This document shows, piece by piece, positions 41,939 to 52,777 of a stretch of 64,000 nt of DNA. The position numbers and the translations under genes are program-made. The DNA lies in contig CM074127.1 of NCBI GenBank assembly GCA_037178625.1, positions 4,092,001-4,156,000 on the forward strand, written 5' to 3'. Each line of letters starts with the position of its first letter. Position 1 is the stretch's first letter. This DNA comes from Skeletonema tropicum. Its lineage: Eukaryota; Bacillariophyta; Thalassiosirophyceae; Thalassiosirales; Thalassiosiraceae. The notes under the pieces were generated by a model, which saw only the letters and a program-made list of their open reading frames with translations, ran no database searches and was not told the DNA's origin.

Positions 41939-44203
41939 ATGTCCCGCTGGCTCAAAAACGTTAATGCTCTTCTTGAAAATCTCGACAATCAAGTCGAAGA
42001 AACCGTCGAAGAACATCGTTTCAACCGCACACTTGATGCTACCGCTGATGTTGATGGAGAGGGGGGAGTTGTTGGAGATGCCATATCGGGAGAAGCGCAG
42101 GGTGTAGAAGATATTTTGGCCAAGAGGGGCCTGTTGAGCGAAGAAGACGATGACGATGAAATTATTTATGATAACGCCGCCGACGTAGGCGCTGATGTTG
42201 TTGATGATACATCAGCTACACCGGACGATAAAAATGAGACCCCTTCAAATCATGATGACAAGACTCAGGGTGATGGAGTGATCGAAGAGGCGAACTCCTC
42301 AGCTGCTGCTGCAGATGGAGAATCGAAGTCGGACGTAAAGGACGAAAGTGTAGACGTTGAAAAAGTACCTCAATCCGACGATGCTGATGTTGTAGATTCT
42401 AGTAGTGGGGATGTAGAGGAGTCACAAGCGCATCCAGAAGTGCCATCAAAATCAACAAAGAAAAGCGGCACAGAAAACGCAAAACAACAGCCTCCATCCG
42501 CTCCATCATCTTCTAACATTGCTGTGGGGGCTGTTGCTCCAAACAGTAATAATACGAGCACCATCAATGCCGCATCAATGAAAGAATTGCGCAAGTTAAG
42601 GCGACATGTACTTCAACTCAATGCAGACCTTGAATCATCTGAACGTGAAATTGAAGCACAACGCCAAGAACTCGATCGTGCAGCTGCCCGTATGGAGCGT
42701 GATCGATCGCGTCATAAGCAAGAGAAGGAATCGCATGATGCATCGCATAAAGCTGAGATTGCTGCTTTAACTGCAGCCCATGAGCGGGCACTCCAGCAGT
42801 TGAAGGACTCTAATGAAACATCAATGCAAGATATGGAGGCAAGAGTGGCGAGAGCGGAACAACAGCGAGCCAAGGAGGGGGGAGAGAGGGATGCTGAACT
42901 GGCAGATGCACTTGAGAGAGAAAGGGGAGCTATTGCCACAGCTTCAAGACTTCAAGAAGAGAAGACAACGATTGATGAGAGGATAGCTACTTTAACCACT
43001 GAAATTTCGAGATTGGAGACACGACTGGAACATGCCACTTCCCAGATGGAGTTGGCATCTGAGAGGGAGAGGAATGCGGAAGAACAGCTAGACAAAGCTT
43101 TGACTTTGCATGCAAAGCAGCTTGGGGTGAGGCAAAAGAGAGAGTCAGAGTTGGAGCAGACGGTTGCAGACCTTGGGGCTGCTCTTGTTGTGGCGAAGAA
43201 TAAAGTTGAAGCTGGTATGAAGGCAGGGATTGCCAACACCGCCGAGGAAACAGTTTCTAGCGAAGATGAAGATCTCAAGGCTCGGCTACAAGACTCAGAA
43301 GATGAAATCGAAACACTTCGAGCTCAGCTGTCATTAGAACGCCAAAGATGCTCTACTCTGCATAGTGAATTGCAAGATTTGTCAAAGGAGCAAGCCGATG
43401 AATTGTCGGGTGCGCACGCCAGGCAGAGACAATACGAAAGAAAAATTTCAGACCTTACAACAACGGTGGCCAAATTAGAATCGTCCAGGCGATCTATGCG
43501 TAGCAATGTCAATGATTCTCTTGAAGATATCGACCTGTCAGAAGAGAGATATGGAAGTTCGACTGATCTTCAACACCCAGGAGACGAAAAGAAAGAAACG
43601 GACCATCTCAAAAAGCAGATCGCGTCGCTTTCCGAAAAGATCTTTGAGCAGCAATCGAAGATTGATCATAGTCGAGCAGAAATATCTACAATGAAAAATC
43701 GTCTCCAGGCTGCAGTTCGTCGAGCTGATACTGCGGAGAAATCGTTGGAAGATGCCAATCAACGCTTGATCATGATGGACGCACCTTCAAATGCTGGGAT
43801 TGCTTTGTCATCAACCGATGAGGAAATGGGAAAACCGCGACGCAGACGTGATCCTACAAGACGAGGAATCCAGAAAAGTTCTCAAGTGGAATCCATACGA
43901 AGTGCACTCGGTCTTCACCATGGTCGGGTTCCAGCAGGTGGGTGCCAAGAAGGAATGGCACAACTACTTGACACAGTTGACACAATTTCAATAGATCTTG
44001 GTGGTCATTTTCGACACTCACCAATATCTCGGTTGGCGTTCATTTCTTATTTGGCTATTTTGCACATGTGGGCGTTCTTCCTAATAGTGTATCATGCACA
44101 TGCTCAGGGAACAATTGGCGGAGATCACTATGGGCCAGAGTCGTTGTTGCACTCATATAGACACATGGAGCAAATTCCACGAGGACACCCATCTAATCCA
44201 TAA
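41939..44203 (+). CDS. Golgin-84-like Golgi tethering protein
   Basis: Golgi membrane tether with a long coiled coil and C-terminal anchor. Single exon, 754 residues. The N-terminus MSRWLKNVNALLENLDNQVEE matches the start of golgin-84-type proteins. Residues 60-190 are acidic and low complexity. From about 205 to 620 there is nearly continuous Glu/Lys/Arg/Leu heptad sequence. The C-terminus has a Golgi-anchor block: LDTVDTISIDLGGHFRHSPISRLAFISYLAILHMWAF, with a single hydrophobic helix at about 700-720 preceded by an Arg/His-rich turn, as in GOLGA5 and plant golgin candidates. Family members bind Rab1 and COG; a Rab8-like gene is present elsewhere in the window but no link is implied. The stop is 33 bp from that of the convergent USP. 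Confidence 0.82.
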   Translation: MSRWLKNVNALLENLDNQVEETVEEHRFNRTLDATADVDGEGGVVGDAISGEAQGVEDILAKRGLLSEEDDDDEIIYDNAADVGADVVDDTSATPDDKNETPSNHDDKTQGDGVIEEANSSAAAADGESKSDVKDESVDVEKVPQSDDADVVDSSSGDVEESQAHPEVPSKSTKKSGTENAKQQPPSAPSSSNIAVGAVAPNSNNTSTINAASMKELRKLRRHVLQLNADLESSEREIEAQRQELDRAAARMERDRSRHKQEKESHDASHKAEIAALTAAHERALQQLKDSNETSMQDMEARVARAEQQRAKEGGERDAELADALERERGAIATASRLQEEKTTIDERIATLTTEISRLETRLEHATSQMELASERERNAEEQLDKALTLHAKQLGVRQKRESELEQTVADLGAALVVAKNKVEAGMKAGIANTAEETVSSEDEDLKARLQDSEDEIETLRAQLSLERQRCSTLHSELQDLSKEQADELSGAHARQRQYERKISDLTTTVAKLESSRRSMRSNVNDSLEDIDLSEERYGSSTDLQHPGDEKKETDHLKKQIASLSEKIFEQQSKIDHSRAEISTMKNRLQAAVRRADTAEKSLEDANQRLIMMDAPSNAGIALSSTDEEMGKPRRRRDPTRRGIQKSSQVESIRSALGLHHGRVPAGGCQEGMAQLLDTVDTISIDLGGHFRHSPISRLAFISYLAILHMWAFFLIVYHAHAQGTIGGDHYGPESLLHSYRHMEQIPRGHPSNP

Positions 44204-44236
44204 TAATGTGACTGCGTTTAATTTTGTTTAGCATTA

Positions 44237-46039
44237 TTAAGCTGTTGGGATCCCACGTCTCTCGTACAAAAGAATGAAAGCCTCTGCCTCTAGAACCTCT
44301 GAATCTTTCACGCTTGTCACGCTAGAATCATTAAACAAAAACCATCCTTCTTCATTCCTAGCATATGCGATGTAATGGCCAACGAATGGGGTGGAGCCCG
44401 AATGGCTGACAACAGATGAAAGATTGTAATGGCAACTTTCAAAGTCGTCGTCTGGAATCTTTTCGTTTCCAACGTCAAGTATGTCAGAAGCATCAAGTTC
44501 AAGCGGAAATCTCACCCGTCGGCTGTCTTTGTGAACACCTTTTTCAATAGACCAGAGAGTTCTTCTGAATGAAATTAACAGCGACTGAGGACGCTTTTGT
44601 AGGGTAACATTCCACGTTGCGTCCTTTTTCTCTTTACACGTTTCACAGTCAAATTTGTCATCACCGGTGAATCGTCCAGTACTGCGTAGCGTTTTGACAC
44701 AATCTATCAAATCGATGGCATCGTCTTCATTTGCTGTGTCCTCCTCCTCCGCTTGAGACGGCTTATCACCACTGTTTCTCTGTTCATCGGGAAGTGATAG
44801 TACCAAACCCAATAACGGCTCAGTGCGCTTTGTGACAGTCTTACATTCGTCGCACTGAACTTGTTGAAATTGATCAACTCCAAACAGATCCATCATTACT
44901 GAGTTTTTAGCTTTCGGTGCTTTCAATTCATCATCTACTCTCCCAAGGTAAAAGTTGAGAAATTCATTTGCATCTTGCTGCTTTCTTGCTGCGAACAAGC
45001 CGCCGTGCTGCCAAACTGCATTCACAAAGTACCGTGGTTTGATCGAACGCCATCGTCCACTCCACAACACTCGCAATAACGCATGTGTAGCTTCTGTCAA
45101 CACAAGTTCATCTGGCGGTTGGTCTTCATGCAATGTCTCTTTCAGGCGCACAGTCGTTTGTCTCAAGATTTTATACCCACCATCACCTGCCAGTTGTAAT
45201 GGCGCCGCTGCCTTCAAAAAGTCACGGAAGAAGCTCCGGAATCCTGAGCAGTGCGATAGCATTTGTAGGACGGAGTTCATGTAACACGTGTTTCCCAAGT
45301 TGTCTAGGCCTGTTATCCCACGCGCATATTTACCTCTTGATTTTTTAGCATTGGGTGCATCCACCATTTCAAAGTCATGATCATCATCAAACGATGAAGA
45401 TTGTTTTTGATCTAGAACTTCATCGTCAGTAGTAGACGAAGAAGATGTAGTAGATATACTCATGGCATCTTTGCGGAGTTCAATTTCAACTGCCTCCTCA
45501 CGCAATTCTGCGAGCCACTTTTCATCAGATAAAATGTAATCATCACAAGCATAACAGTGGACTGCCTTTGATACGATATCAATGCAGACCTCATGACCGC
45601 CGCAACCGTTCTCAGCATCCTCTTCTTTTTCTTCTTGTTTGTCGTTCGAAACCTCCTTCGCGTCGGAAGCGATAGTCTCTTCTTCTTTGTCTATATCTTT
45701 GTGTTTGCTTCTCCTCGAAGATCTTCGTACTAGTTTCAGAATTTTGGATTTCTTCGTCCAATGATTGTTGCTACTGTCATTACTGCTGCTATCATCACTT
45801 GCTGTTTTGCAAGCTGCTACAACTGTGTTATTGCCATGAGTTGTATGATAATGGTGCTTACTATGACCACCGCCCAAAGCTGGCAAGTGGGCCCGCCGTC
45901 CACAACCAATGTGACCACAGCTCAGGCACAACCAGATCCCATCTGTGGATAGGCAGCTGTCACATTTCCATTGCAGCGGGTCACGCAGACGTTGCCAGGC
46001 ACGTGTTGTCGGCTTGCGGAGATGTGGACAAGCGTCCAT
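44237..46039 (-). CDS. Ubiquitin-specific protease with ZnF-UBP (USP3/22/44-like)
   Basis: Deubiquitinating cysteine protease. Single exon, 600 residues. The N-terminal ZnF-UBP (residues about 1-170: CPHLRKPT, CDSCLSTDGIWLCLSCGHIGCGR, HSKHHYHTTHGN, then HCYACDDYIL) contains a Ser/Lys-rich insertion of about 70 residues. The USP core starts at GITGLDNLGNTCYMNSVLQML, with the catalytic cysteine in NTCYMN. A second Cys4 zinc site is visible (CDECKTV ... CETCKEK). The catalytic histidine lies in FVGHYIAYARNEEGWFLFND, and the following Asn/Asp-Ser-Ser completes the triad region. Domain order and length fit histone-type DUBs (USP3, USP22/Ubp8, USP44/49), but the substrate cannot be read from sequence. 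Confidence 0.88.
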   Translation of the reverse strand: MDACPHLRKPTTRAWQRLRDPLQWKCDSCLSTDGIWLCLSCGHIGCGRRAHLPALGGGHSKHHYHTTHGNNTVVAACKTASDDSSSNDSSNNHWTKKSKILKLVRRSSRRSKHKDIDKEEETIASDAKEVSNDKQEEKEEDAENGCGGHEVCIDIVSKAVHCYACDDYILSDEKWLAELREEAVEIELRKDAMSISTTSSSSTTDDEVLDQKQSSSFDDDHDFEMVDAPNAKKSRGKYARGITGLDNLGNTCYMNSVLQMLSHCSGFRSFFRDFLKAAAPLQLAGDGGYKILRQTTVRLKETLHEDQPPDELVLTEATHALLRVLWSGRWRSIKPRYFVNAVWQHGGLFAARKQQDANEFLNFYLGRVDDELKAPKAKNSVMMDLFGVDQFQQVQCDECKTVTKRTEPLLGLVLSLPDEQRNSGDKPSQAEEEDTANEDDAIDLIDCVKTLRSTGRFTGDDKFDCETCKEKKDATWNVTLQKRPQSLLISFRRTLWSIEKGVHKDSRRVRFPLELDASDILDVGNEKIPDDDFESCHYNLSSVVSHSGSTPFVGHYIAYARNEEGWFLFNDSSVTSVKDSEVLEAEAFILLYERRGIPTA

Positions 46040-46354
46040 AGCGTTCGCATTTGTTTTTATTATGAGAAGAGCAATTATCGAGTATCTTCAAGCAGAGCTG
46101 ATGAAGCGAAGGCCGAAGAAAGGGGGGGGCAGAAACGGCGAGCCGTGCATGTAACAAGTAACAAATTCGCCATCAGATGTAACAAGAAACAAGACCAGGC
46201 GTTGGGCGTTGGAATTCTGGTAGAATTGCATTTTGCTTATTTAATGTAGCTTGCATTGTTTTCAATTGTCGTTGAATGATCGTCGCAGCTTATTTATTGC
46301 AGCTTGCTTGGTCGTGTGGTCGGTGGTAGCGTCAATTATTAATTATTCAGTACC
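46040..46354. other. Divergent promoter of the USP and DnaJ genes
   Basis: About 315 bp. A G-rich run (AGGGGGGGGCAG) lies near 46123. Two similar GCTTATTTA(A/T)TG(T/C)AGCTTGC words occur at about 46236-46256 and 46288-46308. No gene is seen. Confidence 0.5.
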
Positions 46355-47149
46355 ATGTCAAATTACTATGAAATATTGGGGGTAGATCGAACAGCAGATC
46401 AATCCGCAATACGAAAAGCTTATCTCAAAAAATCTCTCAAGTTTCATCCAGACAAGAACCCCGGGGCTGAAGAGGAAGCGAAAGCTAATTTTGTATTAAT
46501 CGGTCAAGCCTACGAGGTTCTTGGGGATCCAGTCAAACGTGCACAGTACGATCAGGAGTGTCAGGGAGGAACATTTACATTCAAGAGACCGCAAAGACAA
46601 ACCAATGATGATAATGCACAAGCTGATAAAGACTTTGACAATTTCATGAATATGTTTGATGAAACTGTCGCGGGGATGTCAGAGGCAGAGCTCAATATGG
46701 CAATGGGGGCTGCAGCAGTTGTTGGAGGCTTGGTTGGTAGTGTAATAGCAAACAGGGCTGCGAAGAGCAACTCGTTTCTGTCTGCTGCTGTCCAAATGGT
46801 GGGGTCGTCTGTGGCAAGTAAAGCGGCAAGTTCTCTTGTTCAATCTGTACATACTAACAGCCAGCAACGAGTATTAGATAGAGAAGAGCGCGATGCTGCA
46901 ATTGCAAGAGGAGAATCAGTTCCTGAACCAGTAACGAGAGATCGAGTATTCAAGGACGCCACAAAAACTGCACAAAAGGTTGCAGAAGCTGCATTTGCTG
47001 GGGCATCCTCCACTTCCAATACAACTGCCACTACTGCTCCTAATAATAATAGTCGTGGATCAGGTATGTCGTGGGGACAAGCAGCACAGTTTGCCGCAAT
47101 GGCAGCTGGTGCGGTAGCAGAAATGAAACGAACCTCGACACAGAGGTGA
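46355..47149 (+). CDS. J-domain (DnaJ/Hsp40 class III) protein with Gly/Ala-rich middle
   Basis: Hsp70 co-chaperone. Single exon, 264 residues. The J domain is at residues 3-68: [35 protein letters not shown] with the essential HPD, then [16 protein letters not shown]. No zinc finger or C-terminal client domain of class I/II is present. Residues about 108-165 are Ala/Gly-rich with small-residue spacing ([21 protein letters not shown]), which could form a glycine-zipper-like amphipathic or membrane-inserting helix. The end is another Ala-rich helix ([21 protein letters not shown]). Client and compartment are unknown; no targeting signal is visible. Confidence 0.85.
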   Translation: MSNYYEILGVDRTADQSAIRKAYLKKSLKFHPDKNPGAEEEAKANFVLIGQAYEVLGDPVKRAQYDQECQGGTFTFKRPQRQTNDDNAQADKDFDNFMNMFDETVAGMSEAELNMAMGAAAVVGGLVGSVIANRAAKSNSFLSAAVQMVGSSVASKAASSLVQSVHTNSQQRVLDREERDAAIARGESVPEPVTRDRVFKDATKTAQKVAEAAFAGASSTSNTTATTAPNNNSRGSGMSWGQAAQFAAMAAGAVAEMKRTSTQR

Positions 47150-47241
47150 TAACGAACACTTACAGAAAATCATCTTATCTCTCAGGTAACATGACGATTA
47201 AACAGTAACAATGCAAAACATTATGTATTTATGGGGTTTCT

Positions 47242-50200
47242 CTACTTCGAGTAAACTTCAGCTTTTGATAGAGATGGATTAGGTGGCCAGTCATAGAACC
47301 TTCGTGAGATCAGAGGCGAAGTTGGAACGACAGCACGGTGAACCGAACTTGTTGACTTTGCAGATTTTTCTTCCCTCAAGTCTACGCCACCATGTGTAAC
47401 AAGATGGTTGTGAAATTGGAATTCTTCGGATGCTTGTCCCTTCACATTCTTCCTTTTAGAGGAGGTAGCTTGTACAGACGGTCTTGGAGCCTTCTTTTTC
47501 TTCTTCAAAACGATTTTTCCAACAAAAAAATTCTGTGGACCCAAAGCACCAATTCCCAAGCCAAAGAAGAAAATTCGCCACGGAAAAATGATTAGAATGC
47601 ATAGAACAAAGATAGATCCACACAGGAAGAGGAACGTAAGGAAAGGATCGCTCCAGGTGAAGAGATTGAAACCTGCCCTCCAAACTGATAGCCCAACTTT
47701 TACACCTTCGAGTGCTGGGGCAATATACTCGGACATTTTAGCAACCATCGGGTTTTTGTGTTTGTTAGTACCGATTGCATTGTTGAGGATAGCTTCATCA
47801 TTCTCGCTATAGCCTGGATCCTCCTCGTTTACAATGAACATGCGATCATCGAACAGACGATTAGACATCTTGTGCAGCAAATTCTTATTGTGGATAATCT
47901 CTTCTTTGAGCGTCTTACGCGACTTGACTAACACGGTAGCATCTTGTTCTGGTAGACCTCTAGGATCTTTCACACGCTTCCAAAGTTGTTCGGGTGTAGA
48001 AGATTGGTCTCTGCAATCAACAATTACATTTTTTGAATGACGAATGGAAGGCGTAGCAGGTAGAGCGACCCTGTTGGCATCTTCAGACTGAGGATTGTCA
48101 GGTCTTTGCAAAAGTTTTTCTGTCGCTTTCTCTGCTTTGTCCAAACCTTTTTCGGCAATCTCAACCACTTTTTCTGCGATGTCGTTAACAATATTATCGT
48201 CCAAACCCAACTCTGCTTCATCGTCGTCCTCGCCATCGTCTTGATTCATCTTCAGGAAAGACTTCATATGAGCTGGCGTTGCCATTTTCTTCAAAGCTGC
48301 AAGTGTGATACAGAACAAGTGGTAAAGTCAGAGAAGTAAGTACATATATGGCAAGACTAAAGAATCTGCGAACTCACATGCGAGCTTTCCTGAAGATTTG
48401 CTGTCGTCGTCTTCATCATCTTCATCAAACAGTGCAGACGCATCAACACATCCTTCAGCCAAAGTCTTCTTAGGATAGCGGCCAGCCTCTGAAAATGGGA
48501 ATTCCAAGTGGTCACCATCCAGGCGAATACCCGCTCCTTCTAAGACTTGATCGGTGAGTGCAATTTGGTCCAGCTCATCATCACTTTTACCCCTCAGAGA
48601 TTTAACTATTTCAGCTTGCGGTGTGATGCCGATTGGTTGAAAGCAGCTTGAGTTTGGGCCTCCCAGAATTAAGGCTCGCATCATCTCGGAAATAGTGATG
48701 GGAGTAAAGCCTGCATTAATGTTTCTATTCATTGCAAATGTGTGATAATTCTCCACAAGAACGACAATAATTCCCAGGACAAAGTAGACTGGAACATAAT
48801 GCAACGAGTTTGAGTATACACAATGCATCCATGCAAGAAATATCGGAAAGCTTGTAGTTGGATGCACCCACAAGACGATGGATTTCATTTGTTCTTTCAT
48901 GGTTGTCTGTCAACAAATAGAACATCACATGTAAGTTTCGGTGTGAACGATTACCATAATAAAAGGTGGAACAAACATAGCCTCACCTGCATCACTGTTT
49001 TATAAAGCTTCACCTCTCTTTGGATGCCTTTCTGAACGAGCTGCTTCCACCGCCCAGGTACATCTCTGCCTTGAACAGTCAGAACAACATTCCTGAATGC
49101 TTTGAGGTCCGCACAGTTCAGAGTGACAGAATTCCCCAATTGCTTCGTCTTTGTGGGAAGCTTCAAATAAGACATCACAACTTTCTTTTCATTGTACCAT
49201 TCTACACGCAATCGGAGATGGATAACTCCACGAGGTTGCTTGACATAAGTGTTTCGGTATAATCTCAGAGGAAGATAAAGGTCATACTCCGAGTTAGGTC
49301 GCAGTCGTGACACGTCAACAACCACACGACCTGCGAAATCATCATTTTGACCAGCTCCGTCGTCATCAAAAACACCAACGTACAGTTCTTGATAAGCATA
49401 AAATAGTGGAAAGATACACGCACGTCTAGATTTCGAAGGCCACACTGGGCTGCAGAAACCGTCAATGACATCAGTTGCAAATGCATATGGCCCACAGACG
49501 CAGTAGCAGACTGCATCAGTGTTTGTAAGTTTGTCAAGTTTTGGCAGTCCATAGCACGCTAATACCTCAGCATGTAAGCAACCAATCATTTCTTCATCGC
49601 GGTCTCCAATAGTCTGTTGACGAAAGTCTTCCCAATTCTCACTGTTTGTCGCCATTTCTTTGAATAACTCCTTCTCAGTCATCCGACGGTTCCTGTAAGC
49701 ATATGTAGGCTTGATTTTGACGAGGCGAGTTGAGTCATAGCGGTCACTTTCATCATCTAACGTATCAAAGATAGCAGTTTTCACACAAAAGTCCACACCT
49801 GAGACTGTTTTCTCCTGGTCAACCAATCGAGCCCACTCTGCATAGCGGAGGGCTGTGTCATTAGCTCTCCCACTGCCTGATAAGCTGGGCAGAACAAACA
49901 ATTTGCTACCACCAGAACCAATGATGCTAGCGGCACTTTCTTCTGCAAGGCGGTTAAGTTCCGCTGCAGCTTGAAGCCAAATAAATTTTTCATTTCCATC
50001 CAGGAGACATCGAAATTGATAAATGATTTCTTGCTTCTCTTTCGGTTTCTTTTTGAGTGTTTCTTTGACTTTTGACAACATCGATTTCGAGCCGGTTGAA
50101 TAAACACTAGCGTCGTCACCATCGTTATTACTGTTGTAATGCTGCTGGCTGGGAGAGTCAAGTGTACTGTTGCCTAATGTTTCTTGAGTTTCATCCAGAG

Positions 50201-50844
50201 TTTGCATCCTTCTAGTTGAACTACGATACGTCACACTCTTTCCCTTTCCAAGAGACACGTCAAACACTTCCGCCCCTGAGTCATTTGATTCAAAATCAGC
50301 TGGAAGCACCAAATAGAAGGTAGTCTCATCGTTGTAAACGTCCCTATAGAAAGAAGTCAGCAAAAAGGTATGAAACGGCACTTTAAAAGGACACTAAGAT
50401 ATTATAGCGCATGCATATGAAACTCCAAAAATCCACTTACCTAATTTTCCAGTCGACATGCGGAGGCACTACAAGTTTTGGCTCCCAACTGTCACCTCGC
50501 AAATCCTTGATTTTTGTTCGCCTTCGCTGTGAACTATTTCTACGCTCCCGATTAACATGAGCTAGAGCTAAATAATGTGTGTCTTCCAATTCCGTAACAT
50601 TTGTGATACTGTTCGACTTTACACGCGAGGTCATGCTTGCTTTCAATCTCGAGGCAGCGGATTTTGGTCGCTTACGCTTTTGCATCGCTGCAATATCTGG
50701 CGGTGGCTCTCTGTAGAGGCATATGTGCCCTGTTTTCAAGTCGAGAACAAGATAACGAGTCGTCTCCACGCGTCCCAGCCGCTTCTGCACGACCATTCCC
50801 TCCAGCCTAGCCGACCCGATGGACCGAGGTTTTCTCCTTTGCAT
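47242..50844 (-). CDS. PH-like/C2 protein with MCTP-type C-terminal membrane region
   Basis: Four exons (50844-50441, 50343-48987, 48906-48378, 48296-47242) with introns of 97, 80 and 81 bp give about 1,114 residues; all joins keep phase. The N-terminus resembles a split PH domain: LEGMVVQKRLGRVETTRYLVLD at the start and YQFRCLLDGNEKFIWLQAAAELNRL at the end, with about 190 residues between. A C2 domain follows (MIGCLHAEVLACYGLPKLDKL to YDLYLPLRL), retaining several Asp (GVFDDDGAGQNDDFAG). The C-terminal half resembles the MCTP/PRT_C module: a hydrophobic pair near FPIFLAWMHCVYSN and VYFVLGIIVVLVENYH, then SVWRAGFNLFTWSDPFLT with two more helices. Such proteins tether ER to other membranes. 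The role here is inferred. Confidence 0.78.
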
Positions 50845-51498
50845 GATGTTGTTGGTGTTGCTACTTCTTATCTTTATGAACTTCCTACCAAACTAATCAG
50901 AAACACAGCCCGTGACCACTCCCACTCCAACGCATAGCCAGAACAAAGAACAAGCAAAGCAAGATCGAAGATGCGGATACACACACGTGTCTTGGGGATC
51001 TTTTGTCCAGAAGTAAAAACCGGAGTTCAACACCGAGTACCGAAGAAGTGAAGACCGAATAATGAAGGCAAGCTATGATCTTTATAAGAATTGTTATTTT
51101 TAGTGTCAATCTATATCATTAGTGACGACAATCAATCGGCGAGTAGATCGCGCAGCGACAATTTTGTGATGGGAAATGGGAGTGCGGTGCTCGTGGTGGT
51201 GTTAGCACTTGGCATGCATGCATCGCACTACTTAAGTACATAGGCGGGTATGTACCTACCTACAATACCATTGCAAGCTCTTTACTCTTTGCCTTGCTCT
51301 GATCTTTGATTTCCTCTCTCGCCGCTGTACTACTTAGATCTCCGATCTCCGCTCAATGGTCATCACAATGAAGGGCTGCGTATCTCAGGGTATGCTGGCC
51401 AATGACCAGGAGAGCACTGTTATTTATTTGATTAGCGTGGTGGACAGAAATTGCGATAGAAACAAAACAGAGGTGGCGCTTGGTAGATAGAGTGCAGC
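50845..51498. other. Divergent promoter region, MCTP-like and METTL24-like genes
   Basis: About 650 bp between two divergent ATGs. AT-rich. Contains a short tract ACTTAAGTACATAGGCGGGTATGTACCTACC around 51231-51261 in which GTAC words are mirrored. No supportable gene is seen. Confidence 0.4.
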
Positions 51499-52620
51499 AT
51501 GCTTGAACAACAGCAACATTTTCCAAGGCGGAGAACACATCGTCATCAAACTCATTCACGTTCAACAATATTGAACACAATATCATGGTACTTGTTGTTA
51601 TCCGTCACTTTTTTCATATGGGGAGCTTACAATGGTCTAAGCTCTTCTCCACCCGACAATCATCATGTCACCAATCAATCACCACTTTCACTTGGGTCAA
51701 AATTTTCGCTGGCATACTATCAGTCCTACGGCTTCTTTGACGACATCAGCACGGATGAATGGCAAAGATTACGATCCATTGCAAAATCAGGAATGATTTC
51801 AGCACCACGAACAAGTTTTGATCCTCACTACGATGGCAACGATGACGATGACACGTTTTGGAATGCCATGCCATCTAATTTCTTTTTTGGGAATAACTAT
51901 GACCCAAACTTCTCATGTAGATCCGAAGTTCGTGTAGGTGGGTTAGGTGACGGGCCAAAGTTTGTATGCGATCCATTCAGAATCCCAAATGCTGCTACAT
52001 TGAATTGGAAATTGCTAGAGGGCAGCGGCAACGATGTAAGTAGTAACGAAAGATGTCTGGTGTACAGCATTGGTTGCGGTGGTAACTTCCGGTTTGAAAT
52101 TGGCCTACAAGAACTTCTGGGTTCAAATCGTTGTGAAATACATGTCTTCGATAGTAATGACTATTCAGCGGATTTGCCAAAACAGATGGATATTCATTTG
52201 CACAACTGGGGCTTGCGTAGAGACCGTGGTCCAAATACCAATGATGACTACAGTCCAGATGAGAATCTAGCATATCCTTCGAGTCGAAGTCTCGACTCAA
52301 CAAAATACATGTCTCTCTCACAAACAATGAAGATCTTGGGGCACACTGATAGAGTGTTGGATATTCTAAAGATTGATTGCGAAGGATGTGAATGGAAAAC
52401 TTTCACAGATTGGCTAGGTGATAGATCTGTTCCGTCGCCTAGGCAGGTGCTGATTGAAGTGCATCGATCGCCTGCTCCATTCGCGAGGAACTTCTTTGAC
52501 GAAATGAAGAAACATGGATACGTCATTTTCCACAAAGAGCCCAACCTACCTGGATGTCCACATGGCGACTGTATCGAGTACGGTTTCTTGAAATTGCATC
52601 CAGATTTTTATTTTGATTGA
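51499..52620 (+). CDS. METTL24-like type II membrane methyltransferase-domain protein
   Basis: Single exon, 373 residues. The basic His-rich N-terminus is followed by one signal-anchor helix at about residues 27-46 (ISWYLLLSVTFFIWGAYNG). The lumenal part has the PF13383-type (Methyltransf_22) pattern: CRSEVRVGGLGDGPKFVCDP, then SIGCGGNFRFEIGLQELLG as a glycine-rich SAM-like motif, HVFDSND, and ILKIDCEGCEWKTF, ending VLIEVHRSP. Conserved cysteines fit a lumenal domain. Members such as METTL24 are poorly characterised; SAM use is inferred from the family. It converges on the CH/IQ gene at its 3' end. Confidence 0.82.
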   Translation: MLEQQQHFPRRRTHRHQTHSRSTILNTISWYLLLSVTFFIWGAYNGLSSSPPDNHHVTNQSPLSLGSKFSLAYYQSYGFFDDISTDEWQRLRSIAKSGMISAPRTSFDPHYDGNDDDDTFWNAMPSNFFFGNNYDPNFSCRSEVRVGGLGDGPKFVCDPFRIPNAATLNWKLLEGSGNDVSSNERCLVYSIGCGGNFRFEIGLQELLGSNRCEIHVFDSNDYSADLPKQMDIHLHNWGLRRDRGPNTNDDYSPDENLAYPSSRSLDSTKYMSLSQTMKILGHTDRVLDILKIDCEGCEWKTFTDWLGDRSVPSPRQVLIEVHRSPAPFARNFFDEMKKHGYVIFHKEPNLPGCPHGDCIEYGFLKLHPDFYFD

Positions 52621-52777
52621 ATGTATGCATACTGTGTCTACATCTTCAAAAAGTGCGGCTATTGAGGAGCATGTACCTACATAATGTTGGACAATCAATG
52701 CAGTTGTACACTGGTAGAGGAAGGATCGCTCCTAAGATGCGGAGCATAGCTCTTTGAGACAGGTAGGATGGACTTGC

